A DNA stretch of 64,000 nucleotides, taken from NCBI GenBank assembly GCA_944472135.2, contig OX235262.1, positions 72,292,887 through 72,356,886 on the forward strand, given 5' to 3'. The first letter of the stretch is position 1; each line of letters opens with the position of its first letter. Positions 23,660 through 34,234 of this stretch are shown here, piece after piece. The notes under the pieces are model-generated. The model had not been told where the DNA came from and searched no databases. It saw only the letters and a list, made by a program, of their open reading frames with translations. The translations under genes were made by a program, and so were the position numbers. Origin of the DNA: Trichobilharzia regenti (taxonomy: Eukaryota; Platyhelminthes; Trematoda; Strigeidida; Schistosomatidae).

Positions 23660-23850
23660 CCGTTTGAAACTCCACACAAAAGTCGCTTAGTCGGTAGTAG
23701 ATACGGTAATGAGGGGAGGTTGGGAGTGACGCTAGCGACGCCGCCCAGTGAAATTAGGTTGGCTTTATTGAAAGTCCAAAGCTATAATCTCAAGCCTTAA
23801 TATTTCACTTGTAAAGTCAAGGAATGGAAAAAGGAGTTGACGCCTTTTCT
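23660..23850 (+). mobile_element. SINE-C fragment, degenerate
   Basis: GGGAGGTTGGGAGTGACGCT, CTAGCGACGCCGCC and TTGAAAGTCCAAAGC follow the SINE-C body in sense orientation. Confidence 0.5.
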
Positions 23851-23872
23851 TTAGATTATACATACATATTTC

Positions 23873-23939
<67 letters not shown>
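23873..23939. repeat. (TA)n microsatellite
   Basis: About 32 TA units, lying between the two arms of the 23.0/24.1 kb inverted SINE-B duplication. Confidence 0.95.
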
Positions 23940-23941
<2 letters not shown>

Positions 23942-23999
23942 CATGATGAAATCCTGTACCGATCAGCCAAATCCATACAAACCAATATTTGAGTATCAA

Positions 24000-24375
24000 T
24001 GAGATGTTCACTGGCGACTGGCCCTATTCAGGTAGGTAGTTACCTGGGGTTCCAGTGGGAAGTCGTGACCAGCAGGGTGCAGCAGGTTGGGTGTGAGAAC
24101 AAATACACGCCGAAGATATTGGCTAGGGGTCGCGCTATATCGTGAATTGGCAGAAGTTAGAATTCATGGACTGGCCACTGGATCGGGTCCAGTGGCTTAA
24201 TGTTCTACAGAATAGCTCGCCTTGTAACCAGAGGGTCCTGGGTTCGAACTTTGGTCGTGGGTGCGTACTGATGAAGAGTCCCAAAGGGCTAGGACGAAAC
24301 AGCTGTCGAGTACTCCCTGCAGGTTTTCCAATGGTTCTCTAACCAATGTCAGTTTATAATTAAATCCTGTAACCA
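24000..24375 (+). mobile_element. SINE-B long copy, arm of a long inverted repeat
   Basis: Starts with the 5' extension (GTTACCTGGGGTTCCAGTGG, AGTCGTGACCAGCAGGGTGC, GTCGCGCTATATCGTGAATT). The tRNA-like head (GTCCAGTGGCTTAATG), B-box GGGTTCGAAC, hammerhead (24265-24313) and tail follow. This copy best shows the complete family layout. Confidence 0.85.
24265..24313 (+). ncRNA. hammerhead-like motif, C3 replaced
   Basis: Stem I strand GTACTG is followed by ATGAAGA in place of CTGANGA, then GTCC...GGAC (stem II), GAAA, palindromic AGCT, a GTC site and GAGTAC. The catalytic C3 is A, so the ribozyme should be dead although the fold is preserved. Most SINE-B copies here share this change. Confidence 0.7.
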
Positions 24376-24609
24376 ATATATTGTATCAGTATGTAATAAC
24401 TTCGCTGAAAAGAATCTCCCCATCGAATATGACATCCTCACTGTTACAATAAAAAATCACAAATTTATAAGAACATCAAAAATAAATTATCATCTTACGG
24501 AGAAAGTGTATCGTCATAAGAAGAGAAAGAAAACAAAATTCAGTCAGTCAGCTTTGAAATTCTCAAAATATTCCCTGCATAGATACCACCTGATAAAAGC
24601 ATTAAATTT

Positions 24610-24610
<1 letters not shown>

Positions 24611-24693
<83 letters not shown>
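24611..24693. repeat. (TA)n microsatellite, longest in window
   Basis: About 41 TA units. The IYIYIY frames called on both strands are artefacts. Confidence 0.95.
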
Positions 24694-24696
<3 letters not shown>

Positions 24697-24949
24697 ATAA
24701 ACAAGGCACAGAAACACACAAAAAAACATCTACACACAATCGAAGTATGCATATTTTTGTAAACAAAAAAAACAAACAAAAATATTTCTTTCTACTGTAT
24801 TCCTTTTATTTTACTTAGTAAACAAGTCAAATGAAAGGAAAAATATCTTTAGAGTAATTCTAAAATACTCTCAGCGACAGATGGAAATTCCATTAAATTT
24901 CCGCTATAGTTAGGTTGCTTTTCTTGGTGTTTTTCTTAAAATCTTCATC

Positions 24950-25110
24950 GGTTTCATTATTTTGTGTTCCGGGGTGGAACATAGTGCATCATACCTTATA
25001 GTTTCAGTAGCGGTAGTTCAGTCTTTACTGGATCAGGCTGATGGCCTCACCCCCTCCCCCAACTATCACTCTTTCCTACCGGCTGATAAACTACGCGAGA
25101 TTTTAGAGTA
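24950..25110 (-). mobile_element. SINE-C fragment
   Basis: 3' end GTTCCGGGGTGGAACATAGT and body (GATGGCCTCACCCCCTCCCC). The head is not visible. Confidence 0.5.
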
Positions 25111-26059
25111 CATTAGTTGGAAGTCGAACCTGAACTCCCTGTGTGTGTGATTTGTATGCTGTCTATCATTGGCAAAGCGTTGGCACGTTGTTTCTAGACG
25201 ATCAAACTCAAACCAATGGGCCAAGAATTAGGACCTCGATTCACCTGATGAAGTTTGGACAACTAGGTAGTACTTCTTATAATGTTGAGAGTTATTCCAT
25301 TCCTTTCTGTTCTATCATTAAGTCGGTAGGGATTAATCTTTATGACGATTTAACTTGGATTGTAAATTTTCTGAACCAATTTCATCTTTTCTTCAGTACT
25401 CGTGTAGAATGTGATTTGAGCAATACTGATTGGAATGTGGGCTTTGGGAAAATGAACTAACTAGAGGAATCTTATGGTAGTTTGAGAAATGACAAGACAC
25501 TGGTAGAAAGAGTTATTTGATGTAACCAAAATGAGTGACAGCCACCTTGCCTTCTGTGGACTTTTGGAACCTGTTCCTTCTTGGATCTTGTATCGATTTA
25601 AAGATATTTATAGGGAAGATAAATCAAGATGACACGGTGTCCATTGATTATACCAGTTAGATGACCACTTAGTATGCTGTACATGGTTTGGATAACTAAT
25701 TATTTAGTTGTTTAAGAAAATTTTCGATTGATATATTGACTACGCTTTGACTACATAGTCGAACTGATTACACTTGATCGTAATTCAGTGTCAGAAATGA
25801 CAGTGATCAAATGAAGCATTTGTGATATATATATATATATATATATACAGTCAGTTGTTCAGCTAGTCAATGGGGAATTAGGAAGACCAATTTTCAGACA
25901 GCATTGTCAGTTTATTGAAGGTGACAGACATGAGGTAATATAGCTGTGTGTCAATGTAAGGCATCATAAATCTAACAGATATTTAGGTTACAAAAATTAT
26001 GCTAGTCATAAAATCTATTATGATCTTTTTCTATCAAATAATATTGTCATTTTTCCTGA
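25111..26059. other. unassigned
   Basis: A 105-codon plus frame (25143-25460) lacks any family signature. 25500-25990 shows no repeat family apart from (TA)n. Confidence 0.3.
25826..25848. repeat. (TA)n microsatellite
   Basis: About 11 TA units. Confidence 0.9.
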
Positions 26060-26255
26060 ACACGTTTGTCGGATAGTGACTAGCATTGGAATTCTGGTTG
26101 CGCATGTATCCTTATTTGAAGCTGGTCATCTGGATATACCTAGATTCACCAGGAAGTTTGTGTTTTCTCACTGAGACCCTAACCCAGCAACCATGGTTTG
26201 AAATGCTGAAGTGTTATCCAATAGGCTGCTTGAGCCACGAGAGCTACGTTTTATG
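26060..26255 (-). mobile_element. Sm-alpha-like hammerhead SINE copy
   Basis: Minus strand: tRNA-like head (GTGGCTCAAGCAGCC), decayed B-box. The hammerhead follows as GTATATCCAG, ATGACCA, GCTTCAAATAAGGAT, ATGCGCAAC, CAGAATTCCA. The stem I sequence TATCCAG and the CAAATA stem II loop match the known Schistosoma Sm-alpha hammerhead more closely than the SINE-B motif. Core and GAAA are mutated. Confidence 0.6.
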
Positions 26256-26289
26256 CAATGACCATCAGCTATTATTTGTTTGTGATTCA

Positions 26290-26440
26290 ACTTTGATTTT
26301 CCCGTTAACTGAATGGACATTTTGATGTTCAGGGTCTTAGTCCTTGTGGGAACACCATCATTCATTGGGGAATGCTGGTGTATCCAGAGGATGAGTTTCA
26401 AATAGGATGAAATGTGCATCCTGGCTTCCACTACTAGTCA
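26290..26440 (+). mobile_element. Sm-alpha-like hammerhead SINE copy
   Basis: Decayed head (GTTAACTGAATGGAC), B-box remnant (TTAGTCCTTGTGG), then the hammerhead at 26377-26432. Confidence 0.62.
26377..26432 (+). ncRNA. Sm-alpha-type hammerhead motif, core mutated
   Basis: GGTGTATCCAG, AGGATGA (C3 and U4 replaced), GTTT-CAAATA-GGAT stem II, GAAA, stem III ATG/CAT, GCATC cleavage context and CTGGCTTCCACT. Known Sm-alpha ribozymes have a TACATCCAG stem I strand and CATC/CTGGATTCCAC at the site, so the layout is the same. The core changes should abolish cleavage. Confidence 0.68.
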
Positions 26441-27134
26441 CAGCCTATCAAATTACTTCAAGTTAATCATCAGACATCTTTGAAGAGTCCATACTAAGAG
26501 CCCACATATTAGCAGAGGCTGAATGTTTTGTTCCAATCAACAAGAATTGAATTTGAAAACAAATACCTGTATTTATAGAGGACTAAAATTTAAAAGGGAT
26601 TATTGAATCAAGAGATGAGTACATGCATCACTTGCAGAGGTGGAATTAGTAAAACTATTCTTTTGAACTGTAAACGCCCAACTGCTTATGCATCACCTGC
26701 TAAAGCCACATCCAGGTTTAAAGAGCAGTTTCTCAGATAATAAATACTGCAATAGGGATGTTTAAAAAATTCGTTAGATAGCTGTGTTCAGTCATACTTC
26801 TTGTTAATTTTCTTTACTCTGACTCTAGTACATAAGCTGTGTCTGTTCTTTGAATACAACTAAGGAAAGCGCTTGACTAAGAATCATTTCTAATCTGATA
26901 ACAAGTGGTCAGACAGTAGCACCTTACTGTACTACTTGTCCAAATAAGGAGATATCCGTTTAGTTGCCTTAATTTGGTATACAGTACACCACTGAATACT
27001 GAAATTAGCGAAATGTTACATACAGCTACGGTTAAAGTCTTTGAGGACTTGGAACAAATGAGTATTGATAACACACTCCACTTTATTTATAGATTTTATT
27101 GTACATATGACCACACATGAATGAGAGAGATTCA
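26441..27134. other. unassigned
   Basis: No recognised feature. 27331-27944 is also blank except for (TA)n at 27596. Confidence 0.3.
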
Positions 27135-27330
27135 TTCCGTTGCATTCCGAGTGGAACATAAGGCTCCAAACTTTAAGTTTTCAGTTTCAGCATTGCTTAT
27201 GTTATTTTCACTGGGGGGGGGTTGCTAGCTCTACGCCCAACCCTCCCTCTTTTCTGGCAATTGAAATGAGACCACGTGAGTAGTTGGCGAGTATTCTAGT
27301 CCTGAATCGCTGACAATCAGTGATCGAACT
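27135..27330 (-). mobile_element. SINE-C copy, degenerate
   Basis: 3' end CCGAGTGGAACATAAGGCTC, a run of nine G at about 27215, GTTGCTAGCTCTACGCCCAA body and decayed head. Confidence 0.6.
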
Positions 27331-27595
27331 CAGAATCTTCAAAATACGAGTGAAGTTCGTGGACTCTTCTACCACTGGGAAAACAGGTTATCGCTATCAA
27401 GTAATGGTTATTACTTAAAAATATTTGGAAAGACTACCTCTTGCCGTTTTGTACAAGAGTTTCAAGCCTAGTGAAAGACAATAAACAGTCTTTAAAAGAT
27501 ACTTTTTTCTTACTTCAAGCTGTGTGAAAACTGCACTTATTTGCACTACAATGCACAACATGACGACATTTAGGAATTTCATATGGACGTTTTCA

Positions 27596-27618
27596 ATATA
27601 TATATATATATATATATA
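27596..27618. repeat. (TA)n microsatellite
   Basis: About 11 TA units. Confidence 0.9.
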
Positions 27619-27944
27619 CTCAGGATTTGTGAAAAAGTTAATTTTATTTGTTTTTCACTTTTTGCGTTACAGCATACAGGGTACGAGATGTTTTGCATAA
27701 AAAACAAACAAGTGAAGTTCAATAGAATATTTTTTTCTCGAGATTACAGATTGTAGTTAAAGTGATTGACAGTTCAGAAAAGGACAGTCTGATTGCTAAT
27801 AATATAAATTAAGGTTATCGAATTCGAGTGAATTATACAGATATATTCAGAAGCAGGAATTCACTGCTTCTTAACACCAGTAATTGGAAAGGATAATTAT
27901 ACTTAATTTAAGGACAGAAAAGGGCCTTATATATGTATAATATA

Positions 27945-28450
27945 CTTATTATTATTATTATTGTTCCCTTGGGTTCCTAGTGGAACATAGGGCTTCAACT
28001 GCACGTCTCCACTTGCTTCTGTCTTCCTTCTGCTGTACTTTTCACCTACATCCATGTTAGCCATACTGTTTCAACTCCTCTTCACACGATATCCTCCATG
28101 TCACCCACCCTTGGACGTCCCACTCGCCGCTTCCCTTTCGGCCTGGTTCCACTCGAGAAATGGCCTATCGCGCGCACGATGTCACCCAGCGGCATCCTCA
28201 GCCACGAGTGTCCAATCCATCTCCACTTTCCCCTGCATATTTGTTGGTTGGCGATTGGTTCTTGTTTTATTTTCTTTGTTCACATAGTTACTTGTTGGCG
28301 ATTCTTTCCGACCCGGCCATCTGATCTTCAGTAAAGAGCAAAGACAGTTAATTGTTGACGAAGGTCTGCAACCTGTTGGAAACATTCTTTGTGACCCGCC
28401 TGCCATGTTTTTGATCCATAATTTACTTAGAATGTACAATATCTTTAATC
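27945..28450 (-). mobile_element. RTE 3' fragment
   Basis: The 3' end (CTAGTGGAACATAGGGCTTC) at about 27978 is followed by the C-terminal region read on the minus strand. This includes remnants of the 'RWIGHTLR...GKRKRGRP' area near 28100-28220. Open frames called on the plus strand here (28054-28334) are antisense. Confidence 0.75.
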
Positions 28451-28614
28451 CCTTCCCACTTTATTCATATCCATAAGTTTGTTGTTTTACATAGACATGT
28501 GTCAATAAATCAATAATCTGCTAACTTGACTGGTAAAATTGGGTCTACATTAAAGTTACTCCCTAGGGATCAGTCATTGCCTCAATTACATTCCTACAAG
28601 GGGTGAAATGTAGA

Positions 28615-28830
28615 CCGGAAGGTTCAGTGATAACGTCTCTAACTGCAGCCTCTGGTGACGCGGGGATGTTAGTTCCATTTATGGCAACAGAAACGTTTTG
28701 CTGATGACAGCCAACAAGCGCGAAACCTGGATCCAACGCTTCTGGCCGATTGCATCGAATCAGCCAACATTGATTTAATAATCACTAAATTTTTTAGAAT
28801 AATCTCGGGTACACATTACATTCTTCGGTA
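28615..28830 (+). mobile_element. SINE-D-like copy, degenerate
   Basis: GTCTCTAACTGCAGCCTCTG head remnant, TTTGCTGATGACAGCCAACA and AAACCTGGATCCAACGCTTC correspond to the SINE-D body (..CTGACTGGTG.., GAAACCTAGATCCAAGGCTT). Confidence 0.5.
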
Positions 28831-28929
28831 ATATAGTGGTGAGTATCTCCGCTTGTTACGTTGAAGGCCTAGGTTTGATTACTCACAGAAAGTAAATGCC
28901 TTCTTGAGTCGGTAACTCATTGTTAGACA

Positions 28930-29115
28930 AGACAGTTGCCTTGGATTGATTCCCCACCGATACACTCCTAAACATCACCCAGCCGATAGTAAATTCAGGA
29001 AATAGGTAAGGTTGGACAGGATGCTGGGAAATCCGCTCAACTAAAACAGCAAAATCACCGCTACTAAAAGTTCAAAGCCTGAAGCTCTGTATTTCACTAA
29101 GAACATAAGAAATGA
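28930..29115 (+). mobile_element. SINE-C fragment, degenerate
   Basis: Body (CATCACCCAGCCGATAGTAA, AAGGTTGGACAGGATGCTGG) and CACCGCTACTAAAAGTTCAA, with a decayed 3' end. Confidence 0.5.
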
Positions 29116-29282
29116 AAAGTATCATGTAATAGATGGTATTAAATTCTGCTTCTGTTAACTGATATCGATGCATACAGGGTGTAATTATCTTATTCAAAAT
29201 GCGAAAGAGGTGAATAAGCAACTCTTCACGTTTATTTACTGATTTCTCCTGTGAAATAATTTTTACAAGTTTTATCACTACT

Positions 29283-29540
29283 TGACGTCAGATAGAGGAC
29301 CATTGGAAAACCAGCGACTACTGGACAGCTCTACAGTCCTACTATATGACGTTTTGGTGGTTCTTACCTATTGGGGTTCAAACCTGGAGACTTCCGGTCT
29401 CGAGACATACGCCGAGATCATTCAACCACTAGGATCCAATCTAATAGCCCATGAATTCCAGCTTCTTCCAATCTTCCCGCATAGAATCAGCCGCCAGTCA
29501 GCATCATATCTATTGTGTGCACTTCAAAAGTTTAGCCAAT
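29283..29540 (-). mobile_element. SINE-B copy, degenerate
   Basis: Antisense tail (GACCATTGGAAAACCAGCGA), hammerhead remnant, B-box (GGGGTTCAAACC), head (ACCACTAGGATCC) and 5' extension (CATGAATTCCAGCTTCTTCC). Confidence 0.6.
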
Positions 29541-29544
29541 TTGT

Positions 29545-30329
29545 TTCAAGATATACAACTGAGGAATAATTCTCAAAGCAGTTTAACTGAGATTCTTTAT
29601 TTCTACTCTGAGGACCATTAAATATCTCTAGTGGAATATTGTCATACGGATTAAAATCACTAGAAATGCATTCAGAAATTCAGTCACATGGTTTCCTACA
29701 AAGAGGTGAACAGTAACAAAGAAAACATAATGTAATTACTGCCTGCTATTACTGTTTTTAACATAATCTGCGTAGATGACAAGTTACGCAATACTTAAAT
29801 ATACTCTTGTAAAAGTGTTAATAGTCTTTACAACCTTATATATCATCTTACGCAACAGACTTTCACATCAGATACATAGAAATCAGGAAACAAAAAAGCC
29901 ATAGAGAAAGTATTCGGCTTGTTGTGAAATGTATGTATAGCACTTTTTAGAAAGAAGCTGCAAGAGCACCTGTTCGATTGTTGTTCTCTTTGTGATTATT
30001 GTTATTGTTAGTATTAGTACTATTATTGTTGTTGTCAGTGTAAAAATGAACAGGTGATACAACACATGAATTCTTTGACTTTTCTTATTCCCCTGTATGC
30101 ATACTTACATTAAAACACTGATACTGACTGAATGTTTTTAATTTTGTTTATCTATCTAACTTACAAGTTAACGTCATAACAGTATGTTAAGCATACAGAG
30201 AGTAAGATGAGTAACAATTACAAACATCGTATTGAAAGTGGTAACCTTCATCTTTACAAATTTTCCTTTTAAAGTTATTTATAGGACTTATAGGAGAAAA
30301 CTAACAAGTTGACAAAAGAAACAGTCACT
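29545..30329. other. unassigned
   Basis: AT-rich with a short (TTATTG)-like run near 29995-30035. Confidence 0.3.
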
Positions 30330-31020
30330 GAAGACATGATTTCAAGTCAACATAGAAAAGACTGAGGTGATAAAGATGACCAGCCGACAACAAGCAGGAG
30401 TCACTTTCAATAGGAGGAGTTTCAAAAGAGCCAGTTCCTTTACTCGTCTAGGCAACATTGTTTCAGCCACAGACATTAAGGATGACGATGTCTAAACTAG
30501 GCTCGAGAAAGCAAGACAGACTTACATTTCTCTGGAATCAGTGTGAAAAACTGCTGCACTCTGCACAAAGTGGAAAATCTTGATTTTTAGCACCAATGTT
30601 AAGTCAGATCTTCTATATGGGTCAAAAACTTGACACAAGCATTTCCAACGGCTCACTGCAGACTTTTATTACCAACTGACTTCTCCGTATACTGAAGGTG
30701 GTACGGGTGGTCAGAAAGAATTACAAACAAGAATCTCTGTCGAAGAAGCAGTTAAAAACCCATCGTTCAGTGATTATACAAATGCAAATGGAGACGGATT
30801 GGACACATCGAGGAGACTGTTGAGTGCCAAGCCAACGAGTGGAAGCTGAATGGAAAAATATATAGGAGTTGGGTATGGGTTAGATGATGACATAGAGGAT
30901 ATGAGAGCCACTGTGTATTCGTGGAGTCAGCTAAAGAGGACTCCAGAGAAAAAAGAGTGATATGGAGATGTGCTGTTGAATCACTATGTTTCACTAGGAA
31001 CTAAACGCGAATAATAATTT
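30330..31020 (+). mobile_element. RTE 3' fragment
   Basis: Reads through the decayed thumb (FTRLGNIVSATDIKDDDV at about 30438-30494), then TLYMGQKLDTSISNGSLQTF-like remnants. GCAAATGGAGACGGATTGGA at 30783 corresponds to the RWRRIGH motif. The 3' end is TTTCACTAGGAACTAAACGC plus AATAAT near 30985-31016. The minus-strand open frame 30767-30994 is antisense. Confidence 0.75.
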
Positions 31021-31149
31021 TTGTAGTAAGGCGTAAGCTAGTCTACTAAAACCACTACATAACCGGCTTTTTGTATTGCTTAAGCTTTAGTCATTGATAT
31101 AGAGAAGCAAGGGTTTCATGTACAGAAGGGACAAGTTCAAACATTCATT

Positions 31150-31400
31150 AATTAAAAGATTGAAACCAGCGAATAAATAATATTCTTTTTCCATAACTTC
31201 TTCATTTGGTACTATAGATATATTGTCCATAGTAGTCAAACGAATACTGGTAATATCAAATTATTATCATTACTAAATTACAGTTCACAACATGTTTGTT
31301 ATAATATGCATAAATATAACGCTAAAATAAACACCAGATAAATTAGGAAAAATAGACGTAGACCTTCCACAAAAGACCAAGCTGCTAATGGTGGCTGGGC
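31150..31400. repeat. Penelope-type tail fragment
   Basis: Contains GAATAAATAATATTC..TTTTTCCATAACTTCTTCATTTGGTAC, the tail signature also seen at 11320-11400, 13790-13850, 14600-14660, 32880-32935 and 59200-59260. No coding part is recognisable beside it. Confidence 0.4.
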
Positions 31401-32403
31401 CTAAATTTTTAGCGCACAGAAGACTGGTTGTCTTAATAGAATCCCGATGGCCCCTAGTCTTTTGAGTATTCTGTAGCTAAAGGCCTTTGGTAATTTATCT
31501 GATACCTGATAGACGACAGAAAAAGATTTTTCATGTACTAACCTGTTTAAAAAAGATGTTTTAATATTGAACTTTTGATTAGTTTCTTTTTATTTAACCA
31601 CAATGGCAGGTGTTTCCATGTGTGGTATGTGCTACTGATAAGATATATCAGTAGTATGTAGAGGGACGTTCAATAGTATAAAATATCAAATAGCGGGGAG
31701 ATAGGTATGACGTCGAAGAAAGCAAATGATTCAGCTTTGTGGAGAAACATGACAGTCTTGAAAGGGAAAACAAGAAACACAAAACGAAGGACAGAAGGAG
31801 CACAACACGGAAAACCTGTGCAAACAATGATTTGTAGACAAGATGTACATAATTCAGCCATATAAAAGATACCAAATTCCAAACAAACATTCCTTTACCA
31901 AATCCCATATTTTCTACCGTTACACATGCACGAAAAGCTAAGTTCCTATAGCAACAACCAGTACTGCTGACTCCACAAAAGGAATTGCTTTGGCGAGCAG
32001 AAGAAGAGATGCCTAATCTAGGCACTTCGCCCTCAAGTTTCGGCATCACAACTGGTTATGTGAATAACGTAATCTATCGTTTACCGGCGATGAAAGTATT
32101 TTGAATCGGTTTTCTCAACTTGTCCCCTATGAATCCAGCTGGATATATAGAAACTTGTCGGTTGCAGATACATAATCGTTCTTTTTGAATTTCTTAGTCA
32201 TAAATGACCTTTTCTTACTTTACTTAGAAATAAATCCGCTGACACGGGGCCTGACGCGAAGCCCGTTGTTGGTCACCTCATCGATTTGTCTGTAGAGTTC
32301 TTCATTAAGCACAGATGCTTCTGAACTGTAGTCTACTGATAATATTGTTTGGATGTTATTCAAAATATTAATGCTGTTAATAAGAACAATTCGAATTTCA
32401 CCA
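31400..32403. other. unassigned, with an orphan open frame
   Basis: The minus strand 32049-31648 is open for 133 codons. It has a Cys/Ser-rich N-terminal third and a hydrophobic stretch (VVLLLSFVLCFLFSL) near residues 82-96. I recognise no family, and the frame may be chance. Confidence 0.25.
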
Positions 32404-32446
32404 CAAAGTGATATCGGTAAGAGAACCATTGGCAAACCACCTGGGA

Positions 32447-32707
32447 GTACTGGACAGCTGTTTCGTCAACCTAGTTCTGGAATCATCAGAAGAGCGGTGG
32501 TGGCACAGTGGTTAGGACTATAGCCAACCATGCACATGGTCCGAGGTACGATACCCTGCCGACGCACACCTCATATCTATGGTCGGCCTACAAAATTTCG
32601 GCTACCAATATCCATGCTGAAAATGCCATACTTGTACCAAAAATAGAGTGTAGAATCAAGCTGTAATCCAAAAATAAAAAACCTAGTTATGGAATCATCA
32701 GCAGTAC
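32447..32707 (-). ncRNA. hammerhead ribozyme motif with intact core, split by SINE-A
   Basis: On the minus strand stem I GTACTG (32707-32702) is followed by CTGATGA (32701-32695), stem II region, GAAAC, palindromic AGCT, GTC and CAGTAC (32452-32447). All conserved catalytic bases can be read. Stem II is shifted (TTCC/GG plus an extra UUGAC). The SINE-A sits in the stem II region and its target-site duplication repeats the CTGATGA heptamer (32483-32489). Confidence 0.7.
32490..32680 (+). mobile_element. SINE-A copy nested in SINE-B, with target-site duplication
   Basis: Head GGTGGTGGCACAGTGG, body with TATCTATGGTCGGCC, A-rich tail. It is flanked by direct repeats 32469-32489 and 32681-32701 (21 bases, one mismatch), a clear target-site duplication. 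Confidence 0.92.
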
Positions 32708-32867
32708 GCACCCACCACCACGGTTCGAACCCAGAACCTTCTGCGTACAGGGCAACCTCGTATACTATTCAGCCAGAGGGACCTGATTCAATGGCCAGTT
32801 CATGAATTCCAACTTCTACCAATTCGTGATTTAGCTTGACCACTAACCAATGTCTTTAGTTATAATG

Positions 32868-32945
32868 GACATATAACTGCGGAACCTCAAGAAGAAATAG
32901 TCATCGAAAGAAATGTTCTTTGTTCACTCATCCAAGTCTTTTCAA
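32868..32945 (+). repeat. Penelope-type tail fragment
   Basis: GAACCTCAAGAAGAAATAGT followed by GAAATGTTCTTTGTTCACTC resembles the same tail. It abuts the end of the SINE-B at 32404-32865. Confidence 0.35.
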
Positions 32946-33819
32946 ATTGTTAATCGTCATCTTTAGTCATTCCTTATTTCGTAGTCTAATGCTTTTATGT
33001 TAAATTGTTAGCATTACTTATTACGTAATACTACCTGTCTATTGACCAATTCTAAAATAATTATTTCATTTCCTTGTTAACAGGTGTTTAACACGTCTAT
33101 AATGTCCTTTGATTAATACGCAGTAATCTTCTCAGCATACAATTTATTTCATAAGTTATTTTTATTTTACTTTATTTTATATATAAATCTATCAGACACA
33201 TTTATGGGAAAAAATTTGTATAAATTGTAATTGTACAGCTGTAGTGAATGTAATCGGTGTAAAACGTTTTCACAAGTCTTAATAGAGAATTTCTATTCAA
33301 TAGAAGAAAGATTTTTATATCCTAAACCCGTCAGACTGTAGGTGGATGATAGTCATGTGATGAACTTCGCAATGCTCTCTCTCTCTCTCCCTCTGCCTTA
33401 AATGTGTGTACTCATGCACCGATTTTGGAAACTTAATGGATGAATGTTAAGACATGTACTTCAGAGAAATGATAGTGGTTTTTTTGTTTTTAGTTTAAAG
33501 CCTTTATGTTTTGAGAATAATTTTTTAACCATCTCAAGTGACTTTTAATACTATTTTTGCATAAGAGTTAAGAAAAGCAAAATCCTGTTGTGACGCTGGC
33601 AAGTCGACATATTCACACTCTTCATAACTCATTCTGTGATCGATTTAAAGTGTCTTTTCTAAAGAAATAGGATCAACAACTTGAAGTCTTTTTTTATTTT
33701 TACTGATTTTACTAATAGACTGGAAGGTATTTAGTTGTTCAGGGAAAGGTGAATGAATCATTTTATTATTATGTCTATATGAACAGCGATCACACCTGTA
33801 ACTAATCAACACTTGAAAA
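32946..33819. other. unassigned
   Basis: AT-rich, with a CT-repeat at 33376-33395; no motif. Confidence 0.3.
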
Positions 33820-34230
33820 TTGATCTGATACTCACTAGCGGCTGACTATGAACAAGAATTTACCTGGAACAGTAGTGAGAATTCGTGGCCAGTGGGGTCC
33901 ACCAAGTCAGGTAAGGAAACAATTACTCGCCGACGAGGCACCAGCAGTTGCGCTACATATACATATATATACATATCTTGAATGAGCAGAAGTGGGAATT
34001 CATAAACCTTTGGTTTGGGCCCCGGTAGCTGAATGGTCTATGAGCTCATGTTATATAACCGGAAGGTCAAGGGTTCGAACCCCAGCGGGTGCGTACTGTT
34101 GAAGAGTCCCGAGTTGTGACGATACAGCTGTCCAGTGCTTCTTGGCCTTTCAGTAGTTTTGTGACTGGTGTAAACTTGTGATGGTATCTGTATTCACTCA
34201 AATCCTTGGAGATCAACACTAGAAGATTTC
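33820..34230 (+). mobile_element. SINE-B long copy
   Basis: 5' extension (ATACTCACTAGCGGCTGACT, CAGTGGGGTCCACCAAGTCA), head (CCCGGTAGCTGAATGG), B-box GGGTTCGAACCCC, hammerhead with TTGAAGA core after GTACTG (34093-34105), decayed GAAA (GATA). A short TACATA tract (33955-33977) is embedded in the extension. Confidence 0.78.
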
Positions 34231-34234
34231 TTCC

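Larger units (their letters stand above)
32404..32865 (-). mobile_element. SINE-B copy interrupted by SINE-A
   Basis: Tail and 3' half of the hammerhead lie at 32404-32489. After the SINE-A (32490-32680) come the 5' half of the hammerhead, B-box (GGTTCGAACCC), head and 5' extension (CATGAATTCCAACTTCTACC, CGTGATTTAGCTTGACC). Confidence 0.85.

Noticed and set aside
24180..24255. tRNA gene candidates (A-box and B-box present) in SINE-A, B, C and D copies
   Set aside because: No acceptor stem or cloverleaf closes, the same sequences are dispersed on both strands, and they continue into SINE bodies.
23043..24342. Two nearly identical ~65-residue frames on opposite strands, resembling a duplicated small gene
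   Set aside because: Both are reads through SINE-B copies (tRNA-like head and hammerhead), so the conservation is of the repeat.
24506..24729. Open frames of IYIYIY on both strands (also 13776-13970)
   Set aside because: Translation of (TA)n microsatellites, not protein coding.
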